Assembly (NCBI GenBank): GCA_012845835.1
Contig: JABAKD010000027.1
Location: 976,001-1,040,000 of the forward strand
DNA from: Undaria pinnatifida
Taxonomy: Eukaryota > Sar > Phaeophyceae > Laminariales > Alariaceae
Length of the DNA stretch: 64,000 nt
Direction of reading: 5' to 3'
In this document: positions 53,937 to 63,270 of the stretch, in pieces
Numbering within the stretch: the first letter of the stretch is position 1
How the letters are laid out: each line of letters begins with the position of its first letter
The notes under the pieces: generated by a model
The model's input: the letters and a program-made list of their open reading frames with translations, nothing else
Told to the model about the DNA's origin: nothing
Database searches by the model: none
Translations under genes and position numbers: made by a program

Positions 53937-54076
53937 TTCCTAATAATTGGCAATGTTTCCTAATAATTGACACTATTATTTTTCCTAGTGATTGACGCTG
54001 TTTCCTAGTAGTCGACACTGTTTCCTAGTAATTGACACTGTTTCCTAGTAATTTACACTGTTTCCTAGGAATTGGT
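53937..54076. repeat. 20 bp minisatellite, about 7 units
   Basis: TTTCCTAGTAATTGACACTG with variants; exact 20-base steps at 54,001, 54,021, 54,041 and 54,061. It is followed by TACCAGGTATACCAGGTA at 54,100-54,117. Confidence 0.95.
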
Positions 54077-54117
54077 GCCCGAAAACGGGGGTACAGGTGT
54101 ACCAGGTATACCAGGTA

Positions 54118-54371
54118 TGGATTATTTCGATTATTTCCTTGTTACCCCTTGACAATCGCACAGTTCATGCGCTTTTTTTAGACATGTAAGTGGGCGTGTT
54201 GTGGTATCACTCTTCAGTAACATGAGTAACTTGAGTAACAAAAGGGATAACACGAGTAACGAAAGGGATAAGGTTTTTTGGTGGGAGGGGCGATGACCGA
54301 TTGTCAGACCGGGCTCCGTTTTGGCGGGGGGTTAAACAGTAGTGGTGCCTCTAGAGTCTAATGTGCTGGTA
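54118..54371. other. unassigned; GAGTAAC short repeat
   Basis: ATGAGTAACTTGAGTAAC and AACGAAAGGGATAA words at 54,220-54,272. No gene. Confidence 0.3.
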
Positions 54372-54525
54372 TGTGCACTTAGAGGGAAATGCTGGCGCTA
54401 TAGCGGCAACCGGCACTGCTCCCCATACGGCCACTACTGGTTGTTTTCGTGTATGCCAAGCGATTTCACAGGCACTATAGCAGCAACCGGCACTACGCAG
54501 CCGGCACTGTAGAGGTATCGCTACT
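54372..54525. mobile_element. MITE, GGCACTATAG-word family
   Basis: GGCGCTATAGCGGCAACCGGC, CCACTACTGGTTGTTTTCG, TGCCAAGCGATTTCACAGGC, ACTATAGCAGCAACCGGC and GGCACTGTAGAGG occur in family order. The ends are decayed. Confidence 0.7.
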
Positions 54526-54849
54526 TGCAAGATATTTCGTGCTTTAAACTTCTAATCAAACTCCAATTTCAGAGTTGTTTTTTCTGTCATGTTCACGGTG
54601 GATCAATGCCCCCGGGACATCCTCGTATTGACTCCAGGAGCATGGTTTGTACCTGGCACCAAATTTGTTTACCTTCCTGCCCGGACACCCGGAAAAACTT
54701 GATGGCTTGGCGCAGTGATCCTGGTTGCTACACACGCAGTCGTGCGATGGGTGGGATGGTCAAGTTTTGACGGTTGGGCGACCGGTGTTTGTTGTATTCT
54801 CGATGGAATGGTGCCTCAACTTGCCTCAACATGAATACAACATGCACCC
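54526..54849. other. unassigned
   Basis: Short frames only. Confidence 0.2.
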
Positions 54850-55340
54850 CAAGCATGTGTTTAGCAGGGTATGCCTCATATTAATCGACACTCCAATGGT
54901 GGTTTTAGTAGGGTACACCTTGTTGATTATATACCCGGATATCTACCCGGGTACACGATACTCCAAGGGTGTGATTAGTGGGGCGTATGTTCTACATGTA
55001 GATGCACCCGGGTATCCACCCGGGTATCCACTACTCCAAGAAGAGTGTGCTTAGTAGGCCATTTGTTCTACATGTAGATGCACCCGGGCATTCACCCGGG
55101 TATACAATGCTCCAAGGGTGTATTTTGTAGGGTATACCTTCTATATATACCTGGGTATCTGCTCGGGTTCAATACTCCCAGGGTGTGTTTAGTAAGGTGT
55201 ATACCTTCTAGATATACCCGGGTATCTACCAGGGTATACATTACTCCTAGGGCGTGTTTTGTAGGGTATAACCTCTAGATATACCCGGGTATATACCGGG
55301 GTGTGATCACCAATACCAGGTTGTGTACCCGGGTACCCCG
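54850..55340. repeat. ACCCGGGTAT-word satellite, units of 65-76 bp
   Basis: CTCCAAGGGTGT-type words near 54,961, 55,034, 55,110, 55,175 and 55,243 mark the units. Each carries one or two copies of the palindrome-like TACCCGGGTA(T) and a GTAGGGTATACCTTCTA block. Irregular period. Confidence 0.85.
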
Positions 55341-55348
55341 AGTATTTA

Positions 55349-55547
55349 CAGCCGTGGTCGCGCGTTAGTGCGGCATCCATTAGTGCGGTGCCCCAGTTGA
55401 GTGCGGCGAGAATCGCTTGTCACGACCTTGTTCGCCCTACATATTAGTAATATAGTGTGCTGCACCATCCCGGGGATTGTGCGGGGTCCCACTTTAGTGC
55501 GGGTATCGTCATATGGCAAGGCACCGCACCAATGGGGACCACGACTG
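55349..55547. mobile_element. MITE, AGTGCGG-word family, 199 bp, copy 2
   Basis: TA|CAGCCGTGGTCGCGCGTTAG at left and GGGGACCACGACTG at right. Same length and direction as 35,035-35,233, sharing ATCGCTTGTCACGACCTTGT, TATAGTGTGCTGCACCATCC and GGGTCCCACTTTAGTGCGGG. The right-hand TA is replaced by CC. Confidence 0.88.
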
Positions 55548-55827
55548 CCCCCTACGAAACACACCGTTACTAATGCTCGTAGCAGACCACAATAATATTA
55601 GAAGTACTTGTGGTATGATATAATACCTGGTACCATTTAGCTATTCGGTGGGAGGATTGAGCCGTTTAGTGGGCTCTAAGTCGTCGTTGAAAATGTGGCG
55701 GTACCTGTCCGCGGGAGAGGGAATGTGGTTGTGCTTGTGCTTCAAGTTATACTGGTCGCCGGCTTTAATGTTCAAATATGTAAAAACTGATTATTGTTCT
55801 CTCAAATATGAACACGCTTCATTCAGC
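55548..55827. other. unassigned
   Basis: TACCTGGTA at 55,624-55,632. No gene. Confidence 0.2.
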
Positions 55828-56035
55828 TGTGAGACCGCGGATTTTGTCGAAGCTTATATTTGCACGTTGCGTGCGATGCTTCGATCGCGCGCGTACTACT
55901 ACTGTAGTAGGAGTGTCTTCACAGTTCAGGAAGGATATAGCTCGGTGACTCCCCTTGTTGCTATTAATAGCTAGTACCAGGGTCAACAGGTCGCAAGTTA
56001 ACCATTCTGCGGACGGAAACTATTTAAAGCACCTT
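55828..56035 (+). repeat. R1 element fragment
   Basis: AGCTGTGAGACCGCGGATTTT, GCACGTTGCGTGCGATGCTT, CGATCGCGCGCG, GGAAGGATATAGCTCGGTGA, CAGGGTCAACAGGTCGC and GGACGGAAACTATTTAAAG occur in R1 order over about 200 bp. Confidence 0.8.
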
Positions 56036-56084
56036 GTACCCTGGTACCAGGTAGGTACCATTTATGCCGCCATCATTCTGGATC

Positions 56085-56520
56085 TTTACGGTTATCCGTC
56101 CGTTCACGGTGCGGTTTTTTCAAGTCGAAAACCCTACGGTCCGGATCGGTGCGGTTTTAGGAACGCGGAAATCTTACGGTGCGGTTCGGTGCGGTTTTAG
56201 GATATTGTAAATGCTTCGGTGCGGTTCGGTGCTGTGATGTATCCTACGGTGCAGTTCGGTGCGGTTTTGAAAATTAGAAAATCCTTCGGTGCGGTTCGGT
56301 GCGGTTTTCAAAATCGTAAAATGCTACGGTGCGGTTCGGTGCGGCTTTCAGATATAGCAAACCTTGCGGTGCGGTTCGGTGCGGTTCCCCGTTGAACGGT
56401 TTTTGCTACGGTGCGGGGCCAACCCCCGTAGGGAAAACCGTTTAAAACCGTGTTTTCCCTACGGTGCACCGTCTGAAGAAACCGCACAAAACCGCGGTTT
56501 TCGTACGGTTCTCTTGTACT
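56085..56520. repeat. CGGTGCGGTTCGG short-word locus, first copy
   Basis: CGGTGCGGTTCGGTGCGGTT recurs about every 50-60 bp with short A/T-rich spacers (56,180-56,390). The right side switches strand (AACCGTTTAAAACCGTG, GAAACCGCACAAAACCGCGG). The second locus is at 62,310-62,815. Confidence 0.9.
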
Positions 56521-56629
56521 CCGAGTATTTTTTTTTCAGTTTTTGCCGACATTCAACAATGAATGTTGTTTTTTTCAGTTCAAAATATTTTCACGGGGTT
56601 ATAAATTATTTTATGAACAAATTTCAAGG

Positions 56630-56800
56630 ACGTCAGCCGTGAGTTGGACGAATTTTAGGTCAATACTCATCTTTGCAAGCTGCGTTGTTGGTACTCGAGT
56701 AACAATATACACTGCATTATGGTGCGATCATTCGACTTCATATCAGTTAGGTGCTACTGCTGCTTTAAGGAAGGATATTCGATTTATATCGGAAAGGCAT
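56630..56800 (+). repeat. R1 element fragment, diverged
   Basis: GTCAGCCGTGAGTTGGACG, ACTCATCTTTGCAAGCTGCG and TTAAGGAAGGATATTCG follow R1 order, with the GATCGCGCG block lost. It is followed by (AAT)n at 56,824-56,840. Confidence 0.6.
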
Positions 56801-57045
56801 CTACGCTACATTGTCGGATGGCAAAAATAATAATAATAATATAGATGAGTTTTCATTTGGAGGGTCGTATTTTTGGTCCACTATAGTAATGGTAAGTAAG
56901 TGTTGGTATGTATTTTTACTTTGGGTGGGGAATTTTGAAATTATTTATCGATAAAAATCAGCTGATAAATACTAGGTAAAAAATAACAGTGGTACTTCGA
57001 AGTATATAAATATGTATGCACGGTTGCTGCTATGATGACCAAAGT
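56801..57045. other. unassigned, with TACTTCGAAGTA
   Basis: TACTTCGAAGTA at 56,993-57,004, followed by TATA. AT-rich. Confidence 0.3.
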
Positions 57046-57185
57046 CCACCCTGCCCATGTGATGGCCCACGCGTTTTTGCGGGCCGGCCCGTGCCGCGGC
57101 CCATCTGAGGCAACCAACCGACGTTTACAGGCCGAGATACGGGCCGGGACACGGGCCGGGACACGGGCCGGCCCGCATGTCACCT
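57046..57185. repeat. GGGCCGG/CCGGCCC short-word locus
   Basis: CGGGCCGGCCCGTGCCGCGG near 57,078, then CGGGCCGGGACA three times and GGGCCGGCCCG near 57,167. Palindromic words on both strands. Confidence 0.65.
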
Positions 57186-58045
57186 GTTGTTCTAAAAAGC
57201 CGCAGAAGAACGGTTTACGGTTTGTTTTCGCAGCAAAACAAAGCAATAATAACAGGCAAGGAAAACAAATGGACTCGATGCTCGCGATATGTATGTATGT
57301 GTAGATCTGTGTACTACTGCTAATAAAACACCATGCAAGGGAAAACGAAAACTCAAGATGATTTACAAATAATCATCAGGCGTATCTCTGCCTACCAAGA
57401 TTCCAAGCACGCATCATCAGCTGTCACAGCAGCTGTGGCTGCCAGTCTGGAGTAAAATATACTCCGGGCGGAACGCAAGCAGAACCAAACAACAGCCTGC
57501 CCTCAGAAACAACTGCTGTGTAGTCGATACTGCCCGTAATACCCTTCATCACGAGAGTGCAGCGGGATTTCCACGCGTCTGTGGCCTATCACGTTTCACG
57601 AGCACCACTTCTGGACTATCTCCACTACACCCCCCGAACCAACAACAGCCTGCGCCTTTGCAGCATGGCTCTTCGTAGCGCTTCGCGCGTACGTTTTCTA
57701 TATTTTTGGCCGTTCGTCAAAGAGGACGGCTAAGTGGCTAAAAAGGCCCCCACGAGAGAAGCACCCTTCCCAACCAGGGTCTTGCAGGGGAAGGGGGGGA
57801 CTTTGACGAAGCACCGGCTAAGCCCAACGCCCACATGATTGCTGCGTCCACGGCACCGTGACCTGTGCCAGTTAGAGAAATTATATTAATGAACGGGGTA
57901 TTAGAAGAGAAAACTAGACGGGTATCATCATGGCTTCAACTTTTTCTTGTTTAGACTACAGCAGTACGAAGCATCGGGCACATCATGGAAGTTATCATTT
58001 TTTTCTGGAATTTATTGTATTAATATTTCGTTGTCTCATATTTAG
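57186..58045. other. unassigned
   Basis: No repeat family or domain recognised up to the abrupt start of LINE homology at 58,046. Confidence 0.2.
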
Positions 58046-59492
58046 GAGAAGAAAGATCGGACTGAGTGTGGCAATTATCGTGGCATCTCCCTCGTGGCTC
58101 ACGCCGGCAAAGTACTCCTCAAAGTCATCGCGGGTTGCCTGAGTGACTACGGCGAACGCGTGATAATTCTGCCGGAGGAACGGTGTGGGTTCAGACCCCA
58201 ACGCTCGACAGTTGACATGATGTACGTAGTACGACGACCGCAGGAACTGGCGCGGAAGAAGGACACCCCCTTGCACTTGTGCTTTATCGATATCACCAAA
58301 GCATATGACTCCGTCGACCGAACCCTTCTGTGGGGTGTCCTTGCTCGTTTTGGCGTGCCACCGAGAATGCTCGCCGCCATCCGCCAATTCCACGACGACA
58401 TGCAAGCATGCGTGCGGTTGGATGATGGAGAGTGCTCGGATAAGTTCGGCGTGGGGCAAGGTCTCGGCCAAGGATGCGTGCTCGCGCCACTACTGTTCGG
58501 CACGCTTTTCACGGCGGTACTGCGTGTGGCCGAGAAACGCTTCCTCGCTGATGCAGCCATCACGGACAACATGATGCAGCTCCAACGAAAGGAGAAAAGC
58601 GAGAAGAAGGGCACTTCGAGCACAGGCAAAGTCGACGGGCGGGGGGGGAAGGAGGAAGAGGAGGTGCAGAGATTGTGGGGTGTGCTGTACGCTGACGATG
58701 TGGACATCGTATCGCGATCATCAGAAGGACTGGAGAGGATGATGACGGTGATTGTGACTGCGTGCTCGGCGTTCGGGCTTACGGTCTCCGAGGCGGAAAC
58801 AGAGATCAAGCAGCCTGCAAACCAAAGGGGGCGGGAAGGTGTCGTTCACCATCAATGTAGCCGGCCAGGTATATAAACAAACAATCGAATTGGTATACTT
58901 GGGCGGGGCTATCACCGCAGACAGAGACCTTAGCATTGAAATAACGCGGCGTCTTCAGAGGGCCTGGGCGTGCTTCCAGCGGTACAAGATGGAAATCTAT
59001 GATCGCCCGGGTGTGCGCTTACGGTTGATGGTGCGGTTGCTGAAAGCTGAAGTGATCGAGCCACTACTCTACGGTTGCATGACGTGGAGCCCGAACAAGC
59101 CTGACTATGACAGGCTACGACGGGTTCATTACTCCATGCTCTTCCGATGCGTCGGATGGCGGAAATGGAAGCGCGACGACCACACCCTATCGTACACCGA
59201 CGCGCTTGCCAAGACAGCTTTCGAGAGCATAGAGGCGATAGTGCGCAAACGGAGGATGTTGTTTGCGGGATTCGTAGCACGTATGGGGGAGGAGCGTCTG
59301 CCACAGAGGGTGATGTTTGGGGATCTTGTTGGGGGTAAGGGCTACTCAGGGGGGCAATAGAAGGACTGGATGGCTCATCTAAAGGAGGACATGTCGGTAT
59401 TTGGAATGAAATTCGAAGGGTGGCGAAAGGCTGCTCAGAAGGCCGGCAGATGGTTTGGAGGGAGCCGAGTTGTTCATGCGGAATTGGCATGA
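58046..59492 (+). pseudogene. LINE reverse transcriptase, frameshifted with one stop
   Basis: Frame 1 (58,046-58,810) carries the RT core: [21 protein letters not shown], the first catalytic Asp in [30 protein letters not shown], and the YADD box in [13 protein letters not shown] (about 58,678-58,716). A frameshift near 58,808-58,815 moves the reading to frame 2 (58,815 on): [20 protein letters not shown], then the thumb/connection and C-terminal part with GWRKWKRDDHTLSY and LFAGFVARMGEERLP. A TAG at 59,358-59,360 follows GGQ; homology continues to a TGA at about 59,490. RNA-templated DNA synthesis is the family role. This copy is dead by two lesions, but its catalytic residues are intact. 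Clade unresolved. Confidence 0.93.
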
Positions 59493-59573
59493 AACGGAGA
59501 GACGCAAAGCTGCAGAGCGACGCGCAAAGGCTGCGGCAGCGCCACCCACCGTCGGCATCTCTAAGCGGCCGGG

Positions 59574-59684
59574 GGGAGGGGGGAGGGGGGGAGGGGCGAG
59601 GGGGGGAGGGGGGAGGGGGGGAGGGCGGAGGGGGGGAGGGGCGAGGCGGGGAGGGGGGAGGGGGGAGGGGGGTAGGGGGAGGCG
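59574..59684 (+). repeat. LINE 3' UTR G-rich tract
   Basis: GGGGGGAGGGG and GCGAGG repeats. The same tract, C-rich on plus, is at 21,972-22,090 in copy 2. It lies at the same place relative to the ORF end in both, so it is an inherited part of the element with G-quadruplex potential. Confidence 0.9.
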
Positions 59685-60408
59685 TCATGCCCAAGAGACT
59701 GAAGTCTGGGTCTGGCCATCATCGTCTTGAAACTTCGTGGGCCTTCCAATAGCCGTCACAAGATAGCGTAAGACCGCCCTGACTTCTTCGCCATGATGCG
59801 TTCTTTCCCCAGTGCCATTGATGATGCACTTGATACCCTCTATGGGCCCAATGCCGTATGTAGTCAATTCCTATTCCTAGGGTCTGCTAGTATGATATTT
59901 TTTTCTCTTTTCCTTTCCTTGCTTCCTCTTGTCTTGTCTTTTGTTGTCTTTCCTTGCTTTTCTTGTCTTTGCTTTCCTTTTTCGTTTTTTCGCTTTCTTG
60001 TCTTTCTTTCCTTTCCTTTATCTTCTTTTCTTTTCTTTGTTTCTTTTTTCCAATTGACTTGCGTCTGTCGTGCGTATGCGTAGTGATAGGTACTACGTGT
60101 AATATATACGTGGTAGTCTTTCTTGGGTGGCAAGCGGTATCATAGTCGGTTTTTCCAGGCGCGAGTAGTGAGACGTATGCACCAGTATGGACCTGGCACA
60201 TCGTAGGCTGACTCCCGATTTCACTTTTATATATTTCTGGCGGAGGCATGAATTGCGTCAGCTGTGATATATGCGTGCACCACCTTTGATTTGTTTGTGT
60301 TTTTTCCCTGGGGTATTCCTCAGCTCCAGAGTTACTGGAGCCTGTCCTGTGACCACGGACTTGATTATGCGAGTTAATGTGAGACCAACAACAATACAAC
60401 AACAACAT

Positions 60409-61248
60409 CTAGGACCCCTCCAGCCGTCTGTGTCGTATACATGCACTTATTATTACATCATCTTGTGCCGTGTACGTGCTCCGCTCTTGTAGTCGTCTGT
60501 CGTATACAGCAGTACCTATATTATAAAGATAATATATATGACGTTATGATATTCAAATAAATGTACATCTGTTTAACTGTTGTCCGTGCTGATTCTTCGT
60601 CCTACATGCCTAGCTAGACCTCTTGACCTCTAGGGATACAAATTATGTGGTCATAGACTGTTGTTGTTGTTGCTGTGTGTGAGACAGAGTTAACCAAACA
60701 ATCGCAATTTTCTCTTCACGATGTAGATGTACTCGCGAGTAGGCGCTCTGTTTCGTACCTCCGTCTATGCCTTCGTTTCCAACGGCTGGGTTCAGCCGTC
60801 CCAGGCGATCCCAACCCCGACCTTCTCGTCCTCGCTGTCGTGGTGTTTGCTTGCTTACCCACACGATGCCCCGCCTTTTCTCTCCTCACGCTTTACCTCT
60901 TGCGCTCTCCGCTATGGCGGTGCTCCTCCTCTGCTTTGCAAGCAAGAAAAACGAAAGGAAACAAGAAAGGAAACAAGAAAGGAAAGAGAAACACGTCTTA
61001 CTCCAACAACGGAAACAAAATAACAAGTACCTGGTATACACTACTATTAATAGTAATATAATATGGCGCAAGTTTAGTCGATTTTATATCGGAGCGACAT
61101 CAAATCTACCCTACGATATTCTCTACTTGACTCTTTGAGCACCGCACTCCCGATACGTGGACAAAACACTCGGAATTAGACTGTGGAAATTGTATGAGTT
61201 GGAAATGGGTCATGTATATAGACTACATACATACACAGATTTTACCCT
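60409..61248. other. unassigned
   Basis: TACCTGGTA at 61,028-61,036; GGAAACAAGAAAGGAAACAA repeats at 60,955-60,990. Frames of about 100-128 codons on plus (60,675-61,138) are unrecognised. Confidence 0.2.
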
Positions 61249-61336
61249 TTAACCCATAGAGCCCCCGAACCCCTCCCCATACTAAATCCAAGTAATTTTG
61301 TCCCCAAAAACGGATTTCCAGTTGTAAAGGGGTTAA
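61249..61336. mobile_element. TTAACCC MITE, 88 bp
   Basis: TTAACCCATAGAGCCCCCGAA at left; CCATACTAAATCCAAGTAAT, TTTGTCCCCAAAAACGG and GTTGTAAAGGGGTTAA at right. Very close to the copy at 10,896-10,984. Confidence 0.85.
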
Positions 61337-62305
61337 CGAGCATTTTTTTTGTGTCCAACCAAGAAACTCCTGCCCTCTTACTCAAAATAATTAACAATGG
61401 TTGGAAACGCGATCCTCACAACTGCCCACCTGATGCCTCCACGAGCGCCTCTGCGCGCTGACTCGTTGCTTATGCTGTTCTGCTGCTCTCGCGGCGACGA
61501 CCAACTTCCACTCTAGAGGGCGTCGTGTGATCCTTCTGCAAATATCTGATCAAAGCCTCGTACCATAGTGAGTGCACAGGGGACAGACACTCCTTGCCTT
61601 CTCCGCGCTCCAGGCTTCAGGCAGCATTTAAATTTGGCGTTTTTGCCATGGTTCGGCCCGCACGGAGCCGCCGTTGAAAACTTCGCGAAGCAGGGCCAGA
61701 CAGCGGGCATCGTTTGGTCGAAACTTGCAACGACAATCGCTTTTTTTTCGGATGTCGATGTCGAACCAACAATGAAGCTTGCTGCTGCTACAGTCGCATG
61801 GGAAGCCGCCACTAAAATATTACATTAAATTTCACGTCCAGGATTCAAAATATTGGGGGTGTCGCCGGTGGGGTGTGGCGATTTGTGACAACGCAGCTGG
61901 GTGGCGCTCACGCTTTGGCACGCATTTCCGGGTCTCCCTGTGTATTTGCGTATGTATGTATTTTCGTATTTTCTGTTTTAGTAGTACTTGTTGTGTAGTT
62001 TACAGTTTTTACCGACATCCAACATCGTTTTTTTTTTTTTTTCCATTTTCACGGTGTTTTATAAATTGTGAATTACTTCATCCCCAAACTAGCTGATAAA
62101 TAATAAATACTCTGGGTAATAATATAAGAATACAATAATCACTCCGAATATAAAATAGTGCTCTATATACGAGTAAGAAGTACTCCGGAGTATTAGATTT
62201 CATGTGTATTTGTATTTTACAACAGTACGAATTAATTTAATAATTAAAATGTGAAATGCCATTATTATTATTAATTAGATCAACCAAGCAAACGGGGACA
62301 CTTTT
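61337..62305. other. unassigned
   Basis: T-runs near 61,741 and 62,028-62,042; AT-rich from 61,960. An 86-codon and a 99-codon frame on opposite strands at 61,513-61,828 are unrecognised. Confidence 0.2.
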
Positions 62306-62309
62306 TTTG

Positions 62310-62815
62310 ACTCTTGACACAAAACCGTGCAGAAACCGTCATGAACCGTGAAAAACCGTCACCCTATCCCAACGTTCCGCGGCCGATAGAACCGCGGGTT
62401 TTCTACGGTTTCAAGTTAATTAACCGCACCGCACCGTTAAATAACCGGTCGAACGATTTTTGGCTCGATGCACACGGTGTGGTTCGGTGCGGTTTTAAGA
62501 AATCGGGAATCTCACGGTGCGGTTCGGTGCGGTTTTCGGATATTGTAAATCCTACGTTGCGGTTCGGTGCTGTGATGTGTCCTACGGTGCGGTTCGGTGC
62601 GGTTTTAAAAATTAGCAAATCCTACGGTGCGGTTCGGTGCGTTTTTGAAAGATCGACAATGAATGGTACGGTGCGGTTCGGTTTTTTCATGTATCCTACG
62701 GACGCGGTGCGGTTCGGTGCGGTTTTCAGAAATAAGGAATCCTACGGTGCGGTTTGGTGCGTGCGGTAAACCGCGCCGAACCGCACCGAAACGATAGAAA
62801 AAACCGCACCGTAAA
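62310..62815. repeat. CGGTGCGGTTCGG short-word locus, second copy
   Basis: The left side is in the ACCG orientation (AAACCGTGCAGAAACCGTC, TTAACCGCACCGCACCG). The centre iterates CGGTGCGGTTCGGTGCGG about eight times. The right side switches back (AAACCGCGCCGAACCGCACC, AAAACCGCACCGTAAAG). The locus is therefore bounded by inverted versions of its own word. The 151-codon frame (VRCGF repeats) is an artefact. Confidence 0.92.
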
Positions 62816-63270
62816 GAACCTATTTTCAGTATCGCCATCATGATTTCGTCAGTTTCGCCATTGTCAGTATATATATATACCGCTACTATGCGAGTTGGAA
62901 AAACACTACTACTACTGTCATGGCTGGTCCAGACGCAGCAGTAGTAGCAGCGTTTGCTTCCCAAGAACAGGAAGGGATGTTTTAGGTCCGAATTCGATTA
63001 TCGATTCTCTGAATGAATGTTTGTTGTAAGGCTTACATTTCGCTCGGATGGACAGGCTTCGTTCGGGTGGATAAACTGGCTTAGTTGGGGTGGAAAAAGG
63101 GTTTACCCACTCAACGAACGCCCAATACCACAATGGCAGTAGTACCGGAACACATATACAGTACCTGGTATGTATATTCGGCGGGTGGTTGATATGCACG
63201 TTATGGATGAGACATTCTATGCGCTGTGCGAGCAGCGGGTAGCGACGGCGTGGCCGCTGGCGGGGAAAGA
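62816..63270. other. unassigned
   Basis: TACCTGGTA at 63,162-63,170. No gene recognised. Confidence 0.2.

Larger units (their letters stand above)
58046..60408 (+). mobile_element. LINE (non-LTR retrotransposon) copy 1, 5'-truncated
   Basis: Homology begins sharply at 58,046, inside the reverse-transcriptase domain; endonuclease and ORF1 are missing, as in a typical 5' truncation. It is followed by the ORF C-terminus to about 59,492, a G-rich tract (59,574-59,684), an untranslated region with a T/C-rich part (59,895-60,055), and a tail of AACAACAATACAACAACAAC ending about 60,408. The 3' half matches the copy at 20,684-22,555. A target-site duplication was not identified. Confidence 0.9.

Noticed and set aside
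62314-62769. 151-codon VRCGF-repeat protein
   Set aside because: Generated by the CGGTGCGGTTCGG word array; the same array at 56.1 kb has different frames.
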